57,722 nucleotides of DNA. Source: CAZISM01 sp964541895 (GTDB lineage: Bacteria; Zhuqueibacterota; Zhuqueibacteria; Residuimicrobiales; Residuimicrobiaceae). The stretch is taken from contig CAZISM010000021.1 of the NCBI GenBank assembly GCA_964541895.1, forward strand, positions 1 through 57,722. Direction: 5' to 3'. Positions within the stretch are counted from its first letter, which is position 1. Each line of letters starts with the position of its first letter. The notes beneath the pieces are model-generated. The model saw only the letters and a list, made by a program, of their open reading frames with translations. It was not told the origin of the DNA and ran no database searches. This document shows positions 8,653 through 16,055 of the stretch, piece by piece. The translations under genes and the position numbers were made by a program.

Positions 8653-8994
8653 CTAGATGGCGATGCCGCCCTTTTCGCCGGTGCGAATACGGATGCATTC
8701 TTCCAGATTGGTGATAAAAATTTTACCGTCACCGATTTTGCCGGCCTCATGGCGGGCCGCCTTTAAAATGGCATTGATCGTGATATCGACAAAGGCGTCG
8801 TTGCAGGCGATGTCCAGGCGGACCTTGGGCATCAGGTTCGGCACCACCTCCTGGCCGCGATACAGATCCTCTTCGAACGATTGGCCGTGGCCGGTGACGC
8901 GGCTTATGGTGATGCGGGTGATTTCCGCTGCGATGAGCGCTTCCCGTACTTCGTCCAGCTTGTCCGGTTGTATGATGGCAGTGATCAGTTTCAT
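8653..8994 (-). CDS. glnK: PII nitrogen regulatory protein lacking the uridylylation tyrosine
   Basis: 113 aa, a full-length PII trimer subunit that senses ATP/ADP and 2-oxoglutarate. The N-terminus MKLITAIIQPDKLDEVREAL and the C-terminal GKIGDGKIF and RIRTGE motifs are standard. In the T-loop, Tyr46 is kept (LYRG, residue 45) but the position of the uridylylated Tyr51 is Val50, and the position of Ser49 in cyanobacterial PII is Gln48. Neither covalent switch site is present. The loop is one residue shorter before LYRG. It lies 18 nt downstream of amtB, the classic amtB-glnK pairing, so membrane docking onto AmtB is its likely job. AGGAG precedes the ATG. GlnK is preferred to GlnB from this linkage. 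Confidence 0.94.
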   Translation of the reverse strand: MKLITAIIQPDKLDEVREALIAAEITRITISRVTGHGQSFEEDLYRGQEVVPNLMPKVRLDIACNDAFVDITINAILKAARHEAGKIGDGKIFITNLEECIRIRTGEKGGIAI

Positions 8995-9012
8995 GGGGAC
9001 TCTCCTCTAGTC

Positions 9013-10338
9013 TTAGCTCAGGTTCAACAGTCCATAGCCGTGCTCGCCATGGAGTGTGTTGTCCAGACCGGCGTTTTCCTGCTTGTTCTCCAGACGAAAC
9101 CCGACGGTTTTTTGTACGAACCAGACCAGCAGCAGAGACATGACGCCGGCATAAACGATGGTGATCGTCACTCCGGCCGCCTGCACGCCGAACTGCTGCC
9201 AGGCGGTCCAGGAGCCGCCGACCTTTGCTGCGGCATTTGCCATCCAGGAAGGACGTATAAAAAAGCTCAGCATCAGGGCGCCAAGCATGCCGGCGATGCC
9301 GTGTATTCCGAATACATCCAGACTATCATCATAGCCCAGTTTGTTTTTCAGCATAATGGCGCTGTAGCAGACCAGCGAAGAGACCACGCCGAGCACCATG
9401 GCGCCGATGGGCTGTACCACTCCGGCCGCCGGCGTGATGGCGACGAGTCCGGCGAGAATGCCGCTGACGATGCCGAGGCTGGTGGCTTTGCCGTGATGCA
9501 GCGCTTCGATGATGATCCAGGCTGCGGCCGCCGTGGCAGCTGCCACCTGGGTGACGGTGAGGGCGCGCGCCGTATCCAGGCCGGAGGAGATGGAACTGCC
9601 GGCATTAAAACCGAACCAGCCCACCCAGAGAAGTCCGGCGCCCATGAGCGTCATCACCAGGTTGTTGGGATTCATGGCGGTGGAGGGGCAACCGCGGCGG
9701 GCTCCCAGATAGAGCGCCGCGACCAGTCCGGAAACACCTGCGGCGATATGAACCACCGTGCCGCCGGCAAAATCGATGGCGCCGTTGGCACCCATGTTGA
9801 AAAGAAAGCCGTCGCTGGCCCACACCCAATGGCAGAGCGGATTATAGACCAGGATAGACCAGAGGGCGATAAACAGGACGTAACCGCGGAAGCTGACGCG
9901 CTCGGCAAAGGCGCCGGCGATCAGAGCGGGCGTGATCATGGCAAATTTGCCCTGGAACATGGCAAAGACATATTCCGGCACATGGGCCTCCAGGATCGAG
10001 TCATCCAGCCCGGCCATAAACAGATACTCCTTTTTCCAGCCGAACCAGCCGCCCAGGGTGCTGGGGCCAAAGGCCATGGCGTACCCGCAGACCACCCAAA
10101 GAACGCCGACCACGGCCATGGAGGTAAAGCTGTGCATCATGGTGCCGAGAACGTTCTTGGTGCGCACCAGACCGCCGTAAAACATGGCCAATCCGGGGAT
10201 CATCAACAGCACCAGCGCCGTGGAGGTGAGCATCCACGCGGTGGCACCGGTATCAATGCTGGGTTGGGCCTGTACCAGCCCGGGCAGCGCCACCAGAGCA
10301 AAAAGAGTGACCGGAGCGATTCGTGACAGGGAACGCAT
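9013..10338 (-). CDS. amtB: ammonium transporter
   Basis: 441 aa, an Amt/MEP/Rh channel for ammonium uptake. A cleavable-looking signal peptide (about residues 1-24, ending near LVQA) is followed by some eleven membrane helices. Family motifs include MLTSTALVLLMIPGLAMFYGG, AGVSGLVAALYLG and GFNAGSS, and the twin-His pore region is represented by DVFGIHGIAGMLG. First gene of the leftward amtB-glnK-glnN operon. AGGA lies just before the ATG and a sigma-54 promoter about 42-57 nt upstream (10380-10395), so expression should rise under nitrogen limitation through an enhancer-binding activator. Confidence 0.96.
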   Translation of the reverse strand: MRSLSRIAPVTLFALVALPGLVQAQPSIDTGATAWMLTSTALVLLMIPGLAMFYGGLVRTKNVLGTMMHSFTSMAVVGVLWVVCGYAMAFGPSTLGGWFGWKKEYLFMAGLDDSILEAHVPEYVFAMFQGKFAMITPALIAGAFAERVSFRGYVLFIALWSILVYNPLCHWVWASDGFLFNMGANGAIDFAGGTVVHIAAGVSGLVAALYLGARRGCPSTAMNPNNLVMTLMGAGLLWVGWFGFNAGSSISSGLDTARALTVTQVAAATAAAAWIIIEALHHGKATSLGIVSGILAGLVAITPAAGVVQPIGAMVLGVVSSLVCYSAIMLKNKLGYDDSLDVFGIHGIAGMLGALMLSFFIRPSWMANAAAKVGGSWTAWQQFGVQAAGVTITIVYAGVMSLLLVWFVQKTVGFRLENKQENAGLDNTLHGEHGYGLLNLS

Positions 10339-10379
10339 CTTTTATCCTGTTATTAAGGTCCGTGTTTTTCCGCTCCATA

Positions 10380-10395
10380 TGCAAAACCGGTGCCA
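10380..10395 (-). promoter_or_regulatory. sigma-54 promoter of the amtB-glnK-glnN operon
   Basis: Read on the minus strand the site is TGGCACCGGTTTTGCA. It has TGGCAC, five bases and TTGCA, with the invariant GG and GC exactly 10 nt apart, a full match to the -24/-12 consensus. The start of transcription is predicted near 10370, giving a leader of about 31 nt before the amtB ATG at 10338. Confidence 0.88.
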
Positions 10396-10513
10396 GCAAT
10401 CGCTGCCGGACGGCAATAATATTTATTGTTGTAATTATAGTTTAATCAATGTCTAATGACCTCTGTATTTCCGGGGACGTTGGTCGCCGTGAATTTTTTA
10501 TTTGCATTATTTC

Positions 10514-10554
10514 TACAAAAATGTAATAGATAACTTCTTTTATACAAAAATGTG
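10514..10554. promoter_or_regulatory. palindromic operator pair, proximal to amtB
   Basis: TACAAAAATGTA at 10514-10525 and TACAAAAATGTG at 10543-10554 have starts exactly 29 nt apart. They sit about 150 and 180 nt upstream of the predicted sigma-54 start, a normal distance for enhancer-binding-protein sites. The motif does not look like the E. coli NtrC site. Confidence 0.6.
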
Positions 10555-10648
10555 GCTTATTTTTATAAATTTGGCAAACTGTCGGCTTTTGAATGTTTTG
10601 AGGCATGGTTCAATCGATGTTGTGACCGACATGGACCGATTTGCTTAA

Positions 10649-10689
10649 TACAAATTTGTAATGATAATAATTTATAATACAAAAATGTA
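10649..10689. promoter_or_regulatory. palindromic operator pair, distal to amtB
   Basis: TACAAATTTGTA, a perfect palindrome, at 10649-10660 and TACAAAAATGTA at 10678-10689 again have starts 29 nt apart. This repeats the geometry of the proximal pair, 106 nt away. It could serve amtB or the divergent gene at 10904. Confidence 0.6.
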
Positions 10690-10903
10690 TATTATTGTTC
10701 CAGCGCATTGCCTCTTAGTTGGCTGAAAGCAGTTGCGGCGGATGCTTTTCAGCAGCGGCAAAGGGGGCCGTGCGGCCACCCTGGCCAAACCGCTCTGCTC
10801 CCCGGTTCCGTTTTCATTTAGCTGTTGCATCCGGCGGCAGATTTATTTACATTATGATATTCATACTTGTCTGTTGCATCCGCTACAGTGGAAGGCTCCC
10901 GTG

Positions 10904-12112
10904 ATGAAACGTTCGATCTGCTGTTTTGCCCTCTCGGTTTGGCTCCAGAGTTCATCCGTTACCTTCGCTTCGATCGGTTTTGGAGCAGGTACTCAATATC
11001 TGGTGCCGGCCTATACAGCGCCGCGCGGCAGTCTGTTCCTGGGTACGCACACCCGCACCTATTTTATCGATCAGGTCCACGAGGAGGCGGCCGGTATCAG
11101 CACCGGCCGAACCTACTGGGACATCCAGGGAGGACTCGGGTTGACCTACGGTCTGGCACAACGATTCGAGCTGGGCCTGTCACAGATCTATTATCAGGAT
11201 AACCACAAGGCGGCGCCGGGTTACAATCTGCCGGACGATCTGTTTTTGCATTTCAAACTGGGTTCTCTGGGCCCGGCCACGGGCAACCTGCGTTACGGCC
11301 TGCAAGCCCAGGTACGACTGCCCACCGCACAATATCACAACATCCCCTGGGAATACTACTCCGCCGGGCGCATCGGTATCGGCGTCACCGCCCTGGCTTC
11401 CATCATTTCCGAGCCGGCTTTTCCGGAATCGGGCATGAACGTGCATTTCAACCTCGGCCTTTTTCGCCATAACGATCTCGCGGCCCGCCTGATTGACGAT
11501 GTCCGTGACACGTTGCTGGTGGAGCGCAACACCGAAGAGCTGGTCTTTGGCGCCGCCTATACGTTGAGCAGGGAAGAGTTCGGTTTTCTCGCCGAGCTGT
11601 ATGGCCGCACCTTTTTGCACAAACCGCCCTACAACGCCTATACCCGTGAAACCACCATCTATTTTGTTCCCGGCATCACCTACACCCCCTATGCCTGGGT
11701 GAAATTCCGCGTCGCTCTGGATATCCGCGTCGTCGGCGGCAACGATGAAACGCGTTATGACGGCCACTCCGGCAGTTATGCGCACATCAGCTGGAAACGC
11801 GATCTGAACATGCCCTTCTGGCGTATCGGTATCGGCGCCCTGTTCTCTTTGAATCCGAAAAAAGTCGCGCTGGTGCGGCGCAAAGATAAAGTCCTGCAGC
11901 AGGCGAAATCGCCGGCCGCAGCGGACGGCAAGAGCTTTGAAGATCTGGCCAGCGAGCGCAAGAAAACGGAAAATGCGGAATCGGAGCTGGAGCGGATTCG
12001 GACGGAACGGCAGCGCATGCAGGATCTGTTGGAGCGATTGCGCAAAATCCTGGAAACGCCGCCGTCATCCGGCAAAGCGGAGCAGGAAAAAAACAGCAAG
12101 GAACAAAAATAG
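10904..12112 (+). CDS. outer-membrane beta-barrel-like protein with C-terminal coiled coil
   Basis: 402 aa with a signal peptide (about 1-22, ending TFA). The body alternates polar and hydrophobic residues with many aromatic strand ends and glycine turns, as in outer-membrane barrels. I do not recognise a named family. From about residue 330 the protein becomes charged: ASERKKTENAESELERIRTE and on, a coiled coil of some 50 residues that would lie in the periplasm. GGAAGG at 10890-10895 sets the ATG at 10904; the open frame upstream to 10733 lacks such a site. Divergent from amtB and facing serS. If the upstream palindromes act on it, it may respond to nitrogen, but that is speculative. Confidence 0.65.
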   Translation: MKRSICCFALSVWLQSSSVTFASIGFGAGTQYLVPAYTAPRGSLFLGTHTRTYFIDQVHEEAAGISTGRTYWDIQGGLGLTYGLAQRFELGLSQIYYQDNHKAAPGYNLPDDLFLHFKLGSLGPATGNLRYGLQAQVRLPTAQYHNIPWEYYSAGRIGIGVTALASIISEPAFPESGMNVHFNLGLFRHNDLAARLIDDVRDTLLVERNTEELVFGAAYTLSREEFGFLAELYGRTFLHKPPYNAYTRETTIYFVPGITYTPYAWVKFRVALDIRVVGGNDETRYDGHSGSYAHISWKRDLNMPFWRIGIGALFSLNPKKVALVRRKDKVLQQAKSPAAADGKSFEDLASERKKTENAESELERIRTERQRMQDLLERLRKILETPPSSGKAEQEKNSKEQK

Positions 12113-12117
12113 AACAG

Positions 12118-12144
12118 AGCAGCGGTTCGGGACGAGCCGCTGCT
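12118..12144. terminator. stem-loop between convergent genes
   Basis: AGCAGCGGTTC (12118-12128) pairs with GAGCCGCTGCT (12134-12144), with one G-T pair. It lies between the two stop codons. No strong T-run, so termination in either direction is only probable. Confidence 0.5.
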
Positions 12145-12145
12145 G

Positions 12146-13411
12146 TTATCGGATCACCTCTACACCCATATACGGCCGCAGCGCTGACGGCACCATGACG
12201 GTGCCCTCATCGGTTTGATAGTTTTCCAGGATGGCGATCACCGTACGCGGCAGGGCCAACCCGGAGCCGTTGAGCGTGTGCACGTATTCCGGCTTGGCGC
12301 CTTTGAATTCGCGGTAGCGGATGTTGGCGCGGCGGGCCTGAAAATCCTCAAAATTGCTGCACGAAGAGACCTCCAGCCATTTGTCCATGCCCTGCGCATA
12401 CACCTCGATGTCATAGCACTTGGCCGCCGAGAAACTCAGATCGCCGGCCGCCAGCGTCAACACCCGATAGGGCAGCTCCAGCCGTTGCAGCACCTCTTCG
12501 GCGTTGTTCAACAGGATTTCCAGTTCCTCATACGACGTTTCCGGTTTGACGAATTTGACCATTTCGACCTTGTCGAACTGGTGAATGCGCACCAGACCGC
12601 GCGTCTCCTTGCCATAGGTGCCGGCCTCGCGGCGAAAGCAGGGGGTATAGGCGGTATAGAGCAACGGCAGCTGCTCGCCGTCCAGCACCTCATCGCGATG
12701 GAGGTTGGTCACCGGTACTTCGGCCGTGGGGATCAGGAACATATCGTCGGCGGGAATGTGGTACATGTCCTCTTCCAGTTTGGGCAGCTGGCCGGTGCCG
12801 AACAGCACCTCCCGTTTGACGATAAAGGGCGGAAAAATTTCCGTATAGCCGTGTTTCTCCACGTGCAGGTCGATCATAAAGTTGATCAAAGCCCGTTCCA
12901 GGCGGGCGCCCAGGCCTCTGTAGCTGACGAACGAGCTGCCGGAAATGTTGGCGCCGCGGGCGAAATCCACCAGATTCAGTTTTTCCGCAATTTCATAATG
13001 GGGCAGCGGTTTGAAATCGCACACCGGCGCCTGGCCCCAGCGTTTGACCTCCTGGTTGTGACTGGCATCGCCCAGGGGCACGCTCTGATGCGGGATGTTG
13101 GGGATGCGGATCTGGATCTCAAAAATCTGCCCTTCGATCCGGCCCAGCTCCTCATTGAGGTTTTTAATCTTGTCCGACAGCGCCCGCATTTCGGTAATGA
13201 TGGCCGTGGCATCCTGTTTGGCTTTTTTCATCTCCGCCACCTGTTGCGACACCCGGTTCTGCTCGGCGCGGCTGGTCTCCACGGCGCTGATGATGCTGCG
13301 GCGCTTGACATCCAGTTGCAGCAGCGCGTCGAGATCGGCGTGATCGCCCTTGTTGAGAATGGCCTGACGAACCGTTTCGGGATTTTCCCTGATAAATTTC
13401 AAATCCAGCAT
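12146..13411 (-). CDS. serS: seryl-tRNA synthetase
   Basis: 421 aa, class II synthetase charging tRNA-Ser with serine (and tRNA-Sec if present). The N-terminal arm is a long antiparallel coiled coil (about 25-105). Motif 2 appears as FRREAGTYGKETRGL and motif 3 as GSGLALPRTVIAILENYQ; TAEVPVTNLHRDE is the usual serine-binding loop. Length and start (MLDLKFIRENPE) are standard. It lies 51 nt after the phosphoglycosyltransferase stop on the same strand, so it may be read from the end of the polysaccharide operon. Confidence 0.97.
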   Translation of the reverse strand: MLDLKFIRENPETVRQAILNKGDHADLDALLQLDVKRRSIISAVETSRAEQNRVSQQVAEMKKAKQDATAIITEMRALSDKIKNLNEELGRIEGQIFEIQIRIPNIPHQSVPLGDASHNQEVKRWGQAPVCDFKPLPHYEIAEKLNLVDFARGANISGSSFVSYRGLGARLERALINFMIDLHVEKHGYTEIFPPFIVKREVLFGTGQLPKLEEDMYHIPADDMFLIPTAEVPVTNLHRDEVLDGEQLPLLYTAYTPCFRREAGTYGKETRGLVRIHQFDKVEMVKFVKPETSYEELEILLNNAEEVLQRLELPYRVLTLAAGDLSFSAAKCYDIEVYAQGMDKWLEVSSCSNFEDFQARRANIRYREFKGAKPEYVHTLNGSGLALPRTVIAILENYQTDEGTVMVPSALRPYMGVEVIR

Positions 13412-13462
13412 ATGTCCCTCTTGATTAAATAGTATATGGCTGACCCGCCCCGCACGAGGCCG

Positions 13463-14863
13463 CTATTGCCCCTTGAGACGCAGCATGACAAATATCGTAT
13501 AAAAAATGATGCGCAGGTCCATGCGCAGCGACATGTTCTCGATATAATAGAGATCGTAGCGCAGTTTTTCTCTGACGTTTTCGATGGTGGTATCGTATTC
13601 GCCCTTGACCTGGGCCCAGCCGGTGATGCCCGGCTGCACCTTGAGTCGACGGGTATAATAGGGATACTCCTCCTTCAGTCTCTCGACGAAAAAGGCGCGC
13701 TCCGGCCGTGGCCCGACCAGGCTCATATCGCCCTTGAGTACGTTGATGAACTGCGGAAATTCATCGAGCCGGACCTTGCGCATGAACCGGCCCATGGCGG
13801 TGATGCGCGGGTCCGCCTTGCCGGCCCACACCGGTCCGGTATATTTTTCCGCATCCCTGATCATGGTGCGGAATTTGATCATGGTGAACGGTTTGCCGTT
13901 CCGGCCCACCCGTTCCTGCTTGAAAAAGACCGGGCCTCTGGAATCCAGTTTGATGAGGATGGCGGTGATGATGAATATGGGCAGAGTCACGATCAGAAAA
14001 AAAACGGCAAAGCCCAGGTCCATCATCCGTTTCACCCTTCGCTCCCAGGGCGGCATGATCTGCGGATTGATCTCTATCAGGGGAAAGCCATAGATCTGCT
14101 GGGTGCGCGCCTGGCCCATGACCACATCGTAGAGGTCCGGTTCGATCTTGATGCGCAGAGGCAGTTCGTCGCACAGGCCGATGACGTTCATGACCTTCTT
14201 GTGCGGCAGTTGGCCCAGAGCCAGAATGACCTCTTCCACCTGGTACTGTTTGACCATGTGCTTGAGCTGGGACAGATCGCCCAGCACCTGCAGAGCCCCG
14301 TGCTGTCGACCGATGTCTTCCTGCTTTAAGCCGAGGAATCCGACGACCCGATAGCCCAGGGCCGGATAGTGCAGGATTTTGTCCATCAGCTTGCGCGATT
14401 TGCCGTTCCAGCCGATGATCAGCGTGTTACGCTGGCCGATGCCGGCTTGCAGCAGTTGCCGCTGCACCGTGTGCAGAAACAGCCGGCCGCTCGCCACCCA
14501 CACCAGCATGAGCGCAAAATAGCTCAGGATCAAAAGTCGACCGGTCGTGGGCGGTTGTGACAGATCCCGTTGCGGTTCAGCGGTGATGAGGAAAATGACC
14601 AGGGTGCCGAACAGCACCGCCTTGAACACAGAGATGATTTCGTCAAAGCGGGACTGGATATACCACGATTGGTAGAGGCCGAGAAAGAGGAACAGCATCA
14701 GCCAATAGAGGTAGACCAGCAGATGAATCTGCAGCTGCACCGACGGACTCTGAGCCACGAACAGATGCATGCTGCTGCGCAGTTCCACCAGGCACCAGAA
14801 AGCGAGGTTGATGGTGATAAAGTCGACCGCAAGCAGGAGTATTTTCTCTATAGGCTTGGGCAT
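13463..14863 (-). CDS. undecaprenyl-phosphate sugar phosphotransferase (initiating enzyme)
   Basis: 466 aa polyprenyl glycosylphosphotransferase of the WbaP/WcaJ type, which starts repeat-unit synthesis by moving a sugar-1-phosphate to undecaprenyl phosphate in the inner membrane. The N-terminal half has four to five membrane spans and a Rossmann-like CoA-binding-type domain (NTLIIGWNGK region). A further helix (FAVFFLIVTLPIFIITAILI) leads to the catalytic domain with KLDSRGPVFFKQERVG, IKFRTM, RKVRLDEFPQFINVLKGDM and SLVGPRPE. Last gene of the leftward polysaccharide locus, only 8 nt after the preceding glycosyltransferase. Sugar specificity (glucose or galactose) cannot be read. Confidence 0.92.
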   Translation of the reverse strand: MPKPIEKILLLAVDFITINLAFWCLVELRSSMHLFVAQSPSVQLQIHLLVYLYWLMLFLFLGLYQSWYIQSRFDEIISVFKAVLFGTLVIFLITAEPQRDLSQPPTTGRLLILSYFALMLVWVASGRLFLHTVQRQLLQAGIGQRNTLIIGWNGKSRKLMDKILHYPALGYRVVGFLGLKQEDIGRQHGALQVLGDLSQLKHMVKQYQVEEVILALGQLPHKKVMNVIGLCDELPLRIKIEPDLYDVVMGQARTQQIYGFPLIEINPQIMPPWERRVKRMMDLGFAVFFLIVTLPIFIITAILIKLDSRGPVFFKQERVGRNGKPFTMIKFRTMIRDAEKYTGPVWAGKADPRITAMGRFMRKVRLDEFPQFINVLKGDMSLVGPRPERAFFVERLKEEYPYYTRRLKVQPGITGWAQVKGEYDTTIENVREKLRYDLYYIENMSLRMDLRIIFYTIFVMLRLKGQ

Positions 14864-14871
14864 GGCGGCTG

Positions 14872-15870
14872 CTATTTATAGGTTTTAAAAATACCGGCCA
14901 GAAAGCCGACCGCCCAGCTGAGCTGCATGACGAGAAAAACGGCCGGCAGCACGATGAGGTGGCGGTAACAACGCTGCTGCTGCGCGGTGCTAAAGCTGGC
15001 CAGCAGGACATAGAGCAGGTAGATGGCCCAGACGGCGAGCAGCGCATGGCGTGCCGGCGTAATGACGGGAGCGAGCATGGCCAGCAGGGCCGAGGCGACA
15101 AGAAACATCGGCGGCAGCAGATGCAGCAGCTTGACGGCATCCCAGTGCTTTTTGACGACGTTGATGCGCAATATGCCATAATTGAAAAACTGTTTTGCCA
15201 GCAGGCGCAGGTTTTTGCGCGGATAATAAAAGGAGATGATGTCGGGAGAAAAATAAATGCGATGACCGGCCTGACGGATTCGCCAGTTGAATTCCGCGTC
15301 TTCGGAAATATGCAGCTCTTCGTCGAAATAGCCGACCTGTTCGAACAGCTCCCGCTTGTAGGCGGCATAGACCACAGTGTCCACAAAACGGGGTTTGCGG
15401 TAAAAGCGATAGGGGGCGCTGGGAATGCCGAGGCGGGAACCCATGGCAAAGCCGATGGCCTGCTGCAGATAGCTCTCGCCGGTGTTGATCTGGGTGCCGC
15501 CGGTGCAGGGCACCTTCATGGTGTGCATGCAGCTGATGTTTTGCCGGATGAAATCGCTTTTGATGCGGGTGTGGGCGCCGAGAATGATCACCACATCGCC
15601 GCGGCTGCCGCGGGCGCCGATGTTGAGCGATACCGGTGTGCGTGCCGCCGGATTGTCGAGCAGAACCACGTTGCTGCGGATCTGCATCAGCTCCTTGACC
15701 CGCTCACGGGAACCATCCGTAGAGAGACCGTCCACGATCACGATCTCGATGCGATCCTGTGGATAATCCTGCTCCCAGATGGAACGGATGCATCGTTCAA
15801 TGGCATCGATCTCATTGAGCATGGGAATGACGATGGAAACAAAAGGGTATGTGGCCGGATGCTCGCTCAT
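14872..15870 (-). CDS. family 2 glycosyltransferase with C-terminal membrane helices (ExoA-like)
   Basis: 332 aa GT-A enzyme. The N-terminus VSIVIPMLNEIDAIERC and VDGLSTDGS is the nucleotide-sugar fold; GAHTRI lies at the metal-binding position and ISEDAEFNWR carries the likely catalytic acid. The end has two or three hydrophobic helices (about 250-325), as in the succinoglycan ExoA group. It probably adds a sugar to the lipid-linked repeat on the cytosolic face. Part of the polysaccharide locus, just ahead of the phosphoglycosyltransferase gene and 185 nt after the secreted-protein gene; that gap may hold an internal promoter. Confidence 0.88.
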   Translation of the reverse strand: MSEHPATYPFVSIVIPMLNEIDAIERCIRSIWEQDYPQDRIEIVIVDGLSTDGSRERVKELMQIRSNVVLLDNPAARTPVSLNIGARGSRGDVVIILGAHTRIKSDFIRQNISCMHTMKVPCTGGTQINTGESYLQQAIGFAMGSRLGIPSAPYRFYRKPRFVDTVVYAAYKRELFEQVGYFDEELHISEDAEFNWRIRQAGHRIYFSPDIISFYYPRKNLRLLAKQFFNYGILRINVVKKHWDAVKLLHLLPPMFLVASALLAMLAPVITPARHALLAVWAIYLLYVLLASFSTAQQQRCYRHLIVLPAVFLVMQLSWAVGFLAGIFKTYK

Positions 15871-16055
15871 TACAGTTTACGTCGTACTTGCCTTCCTGAA
15901 AAAATGGTCTGCCTGTCGGGATGCCCTTGCGGCACAGCTGAGCGCGGTTCCGCGTTCGCCCCTGTGTAACTAGATTCAATAAATATAATAAAGTGGCCAC
16001 ATAAATCAAAGCCTTTTATCTGCAGGGTTGCCGCCGCAGCGACAAGCCTCGGCTG

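Larger units (their letters stand above)
10339..10903. other. divergent regulatory region between amtB and the outer-membrane gene
   Basis: 565 bases without a gene. It holds the sigma-54 promoter (10380-10395) and four copies of a TACAAAAATGTA-type palindrome (10514-10689) in a very AT-rich stretch of about 10430-10700. The part from 10700 to 10889 is GC-richer and open in the downstream frame, but reads like chance extension of the next gene. Confidence 0.7.

Noticed and set aside
8881..10326. A 481-codon open frame on the + strand
   Set aside because: It lies opposite amtB and PII, whose protein motifs are unmistakable; the antisense reading is low-complexity (Gly, His, Gln, Asp) as expected from GC-rich coding DNA.
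10701..10740. A second sigma-54 promoter facing the outer-membrane gene
   Set aside because: TTGGCTGAAAGCAGTTGC has TGGC and TTGC, but GG and GC are 12 nt apart, not 10.
10733..10903. Longer N-terminus for the outer-membrane protein
   Set aside because: It would bury the signal peptide; a good ribosome site directly precedes the ATG at 10904.
12215..13432. A 405-codon open frame on the + strand
   Set aside because: Antisense of serS with no family motif; composition is typical of a shadow frame.
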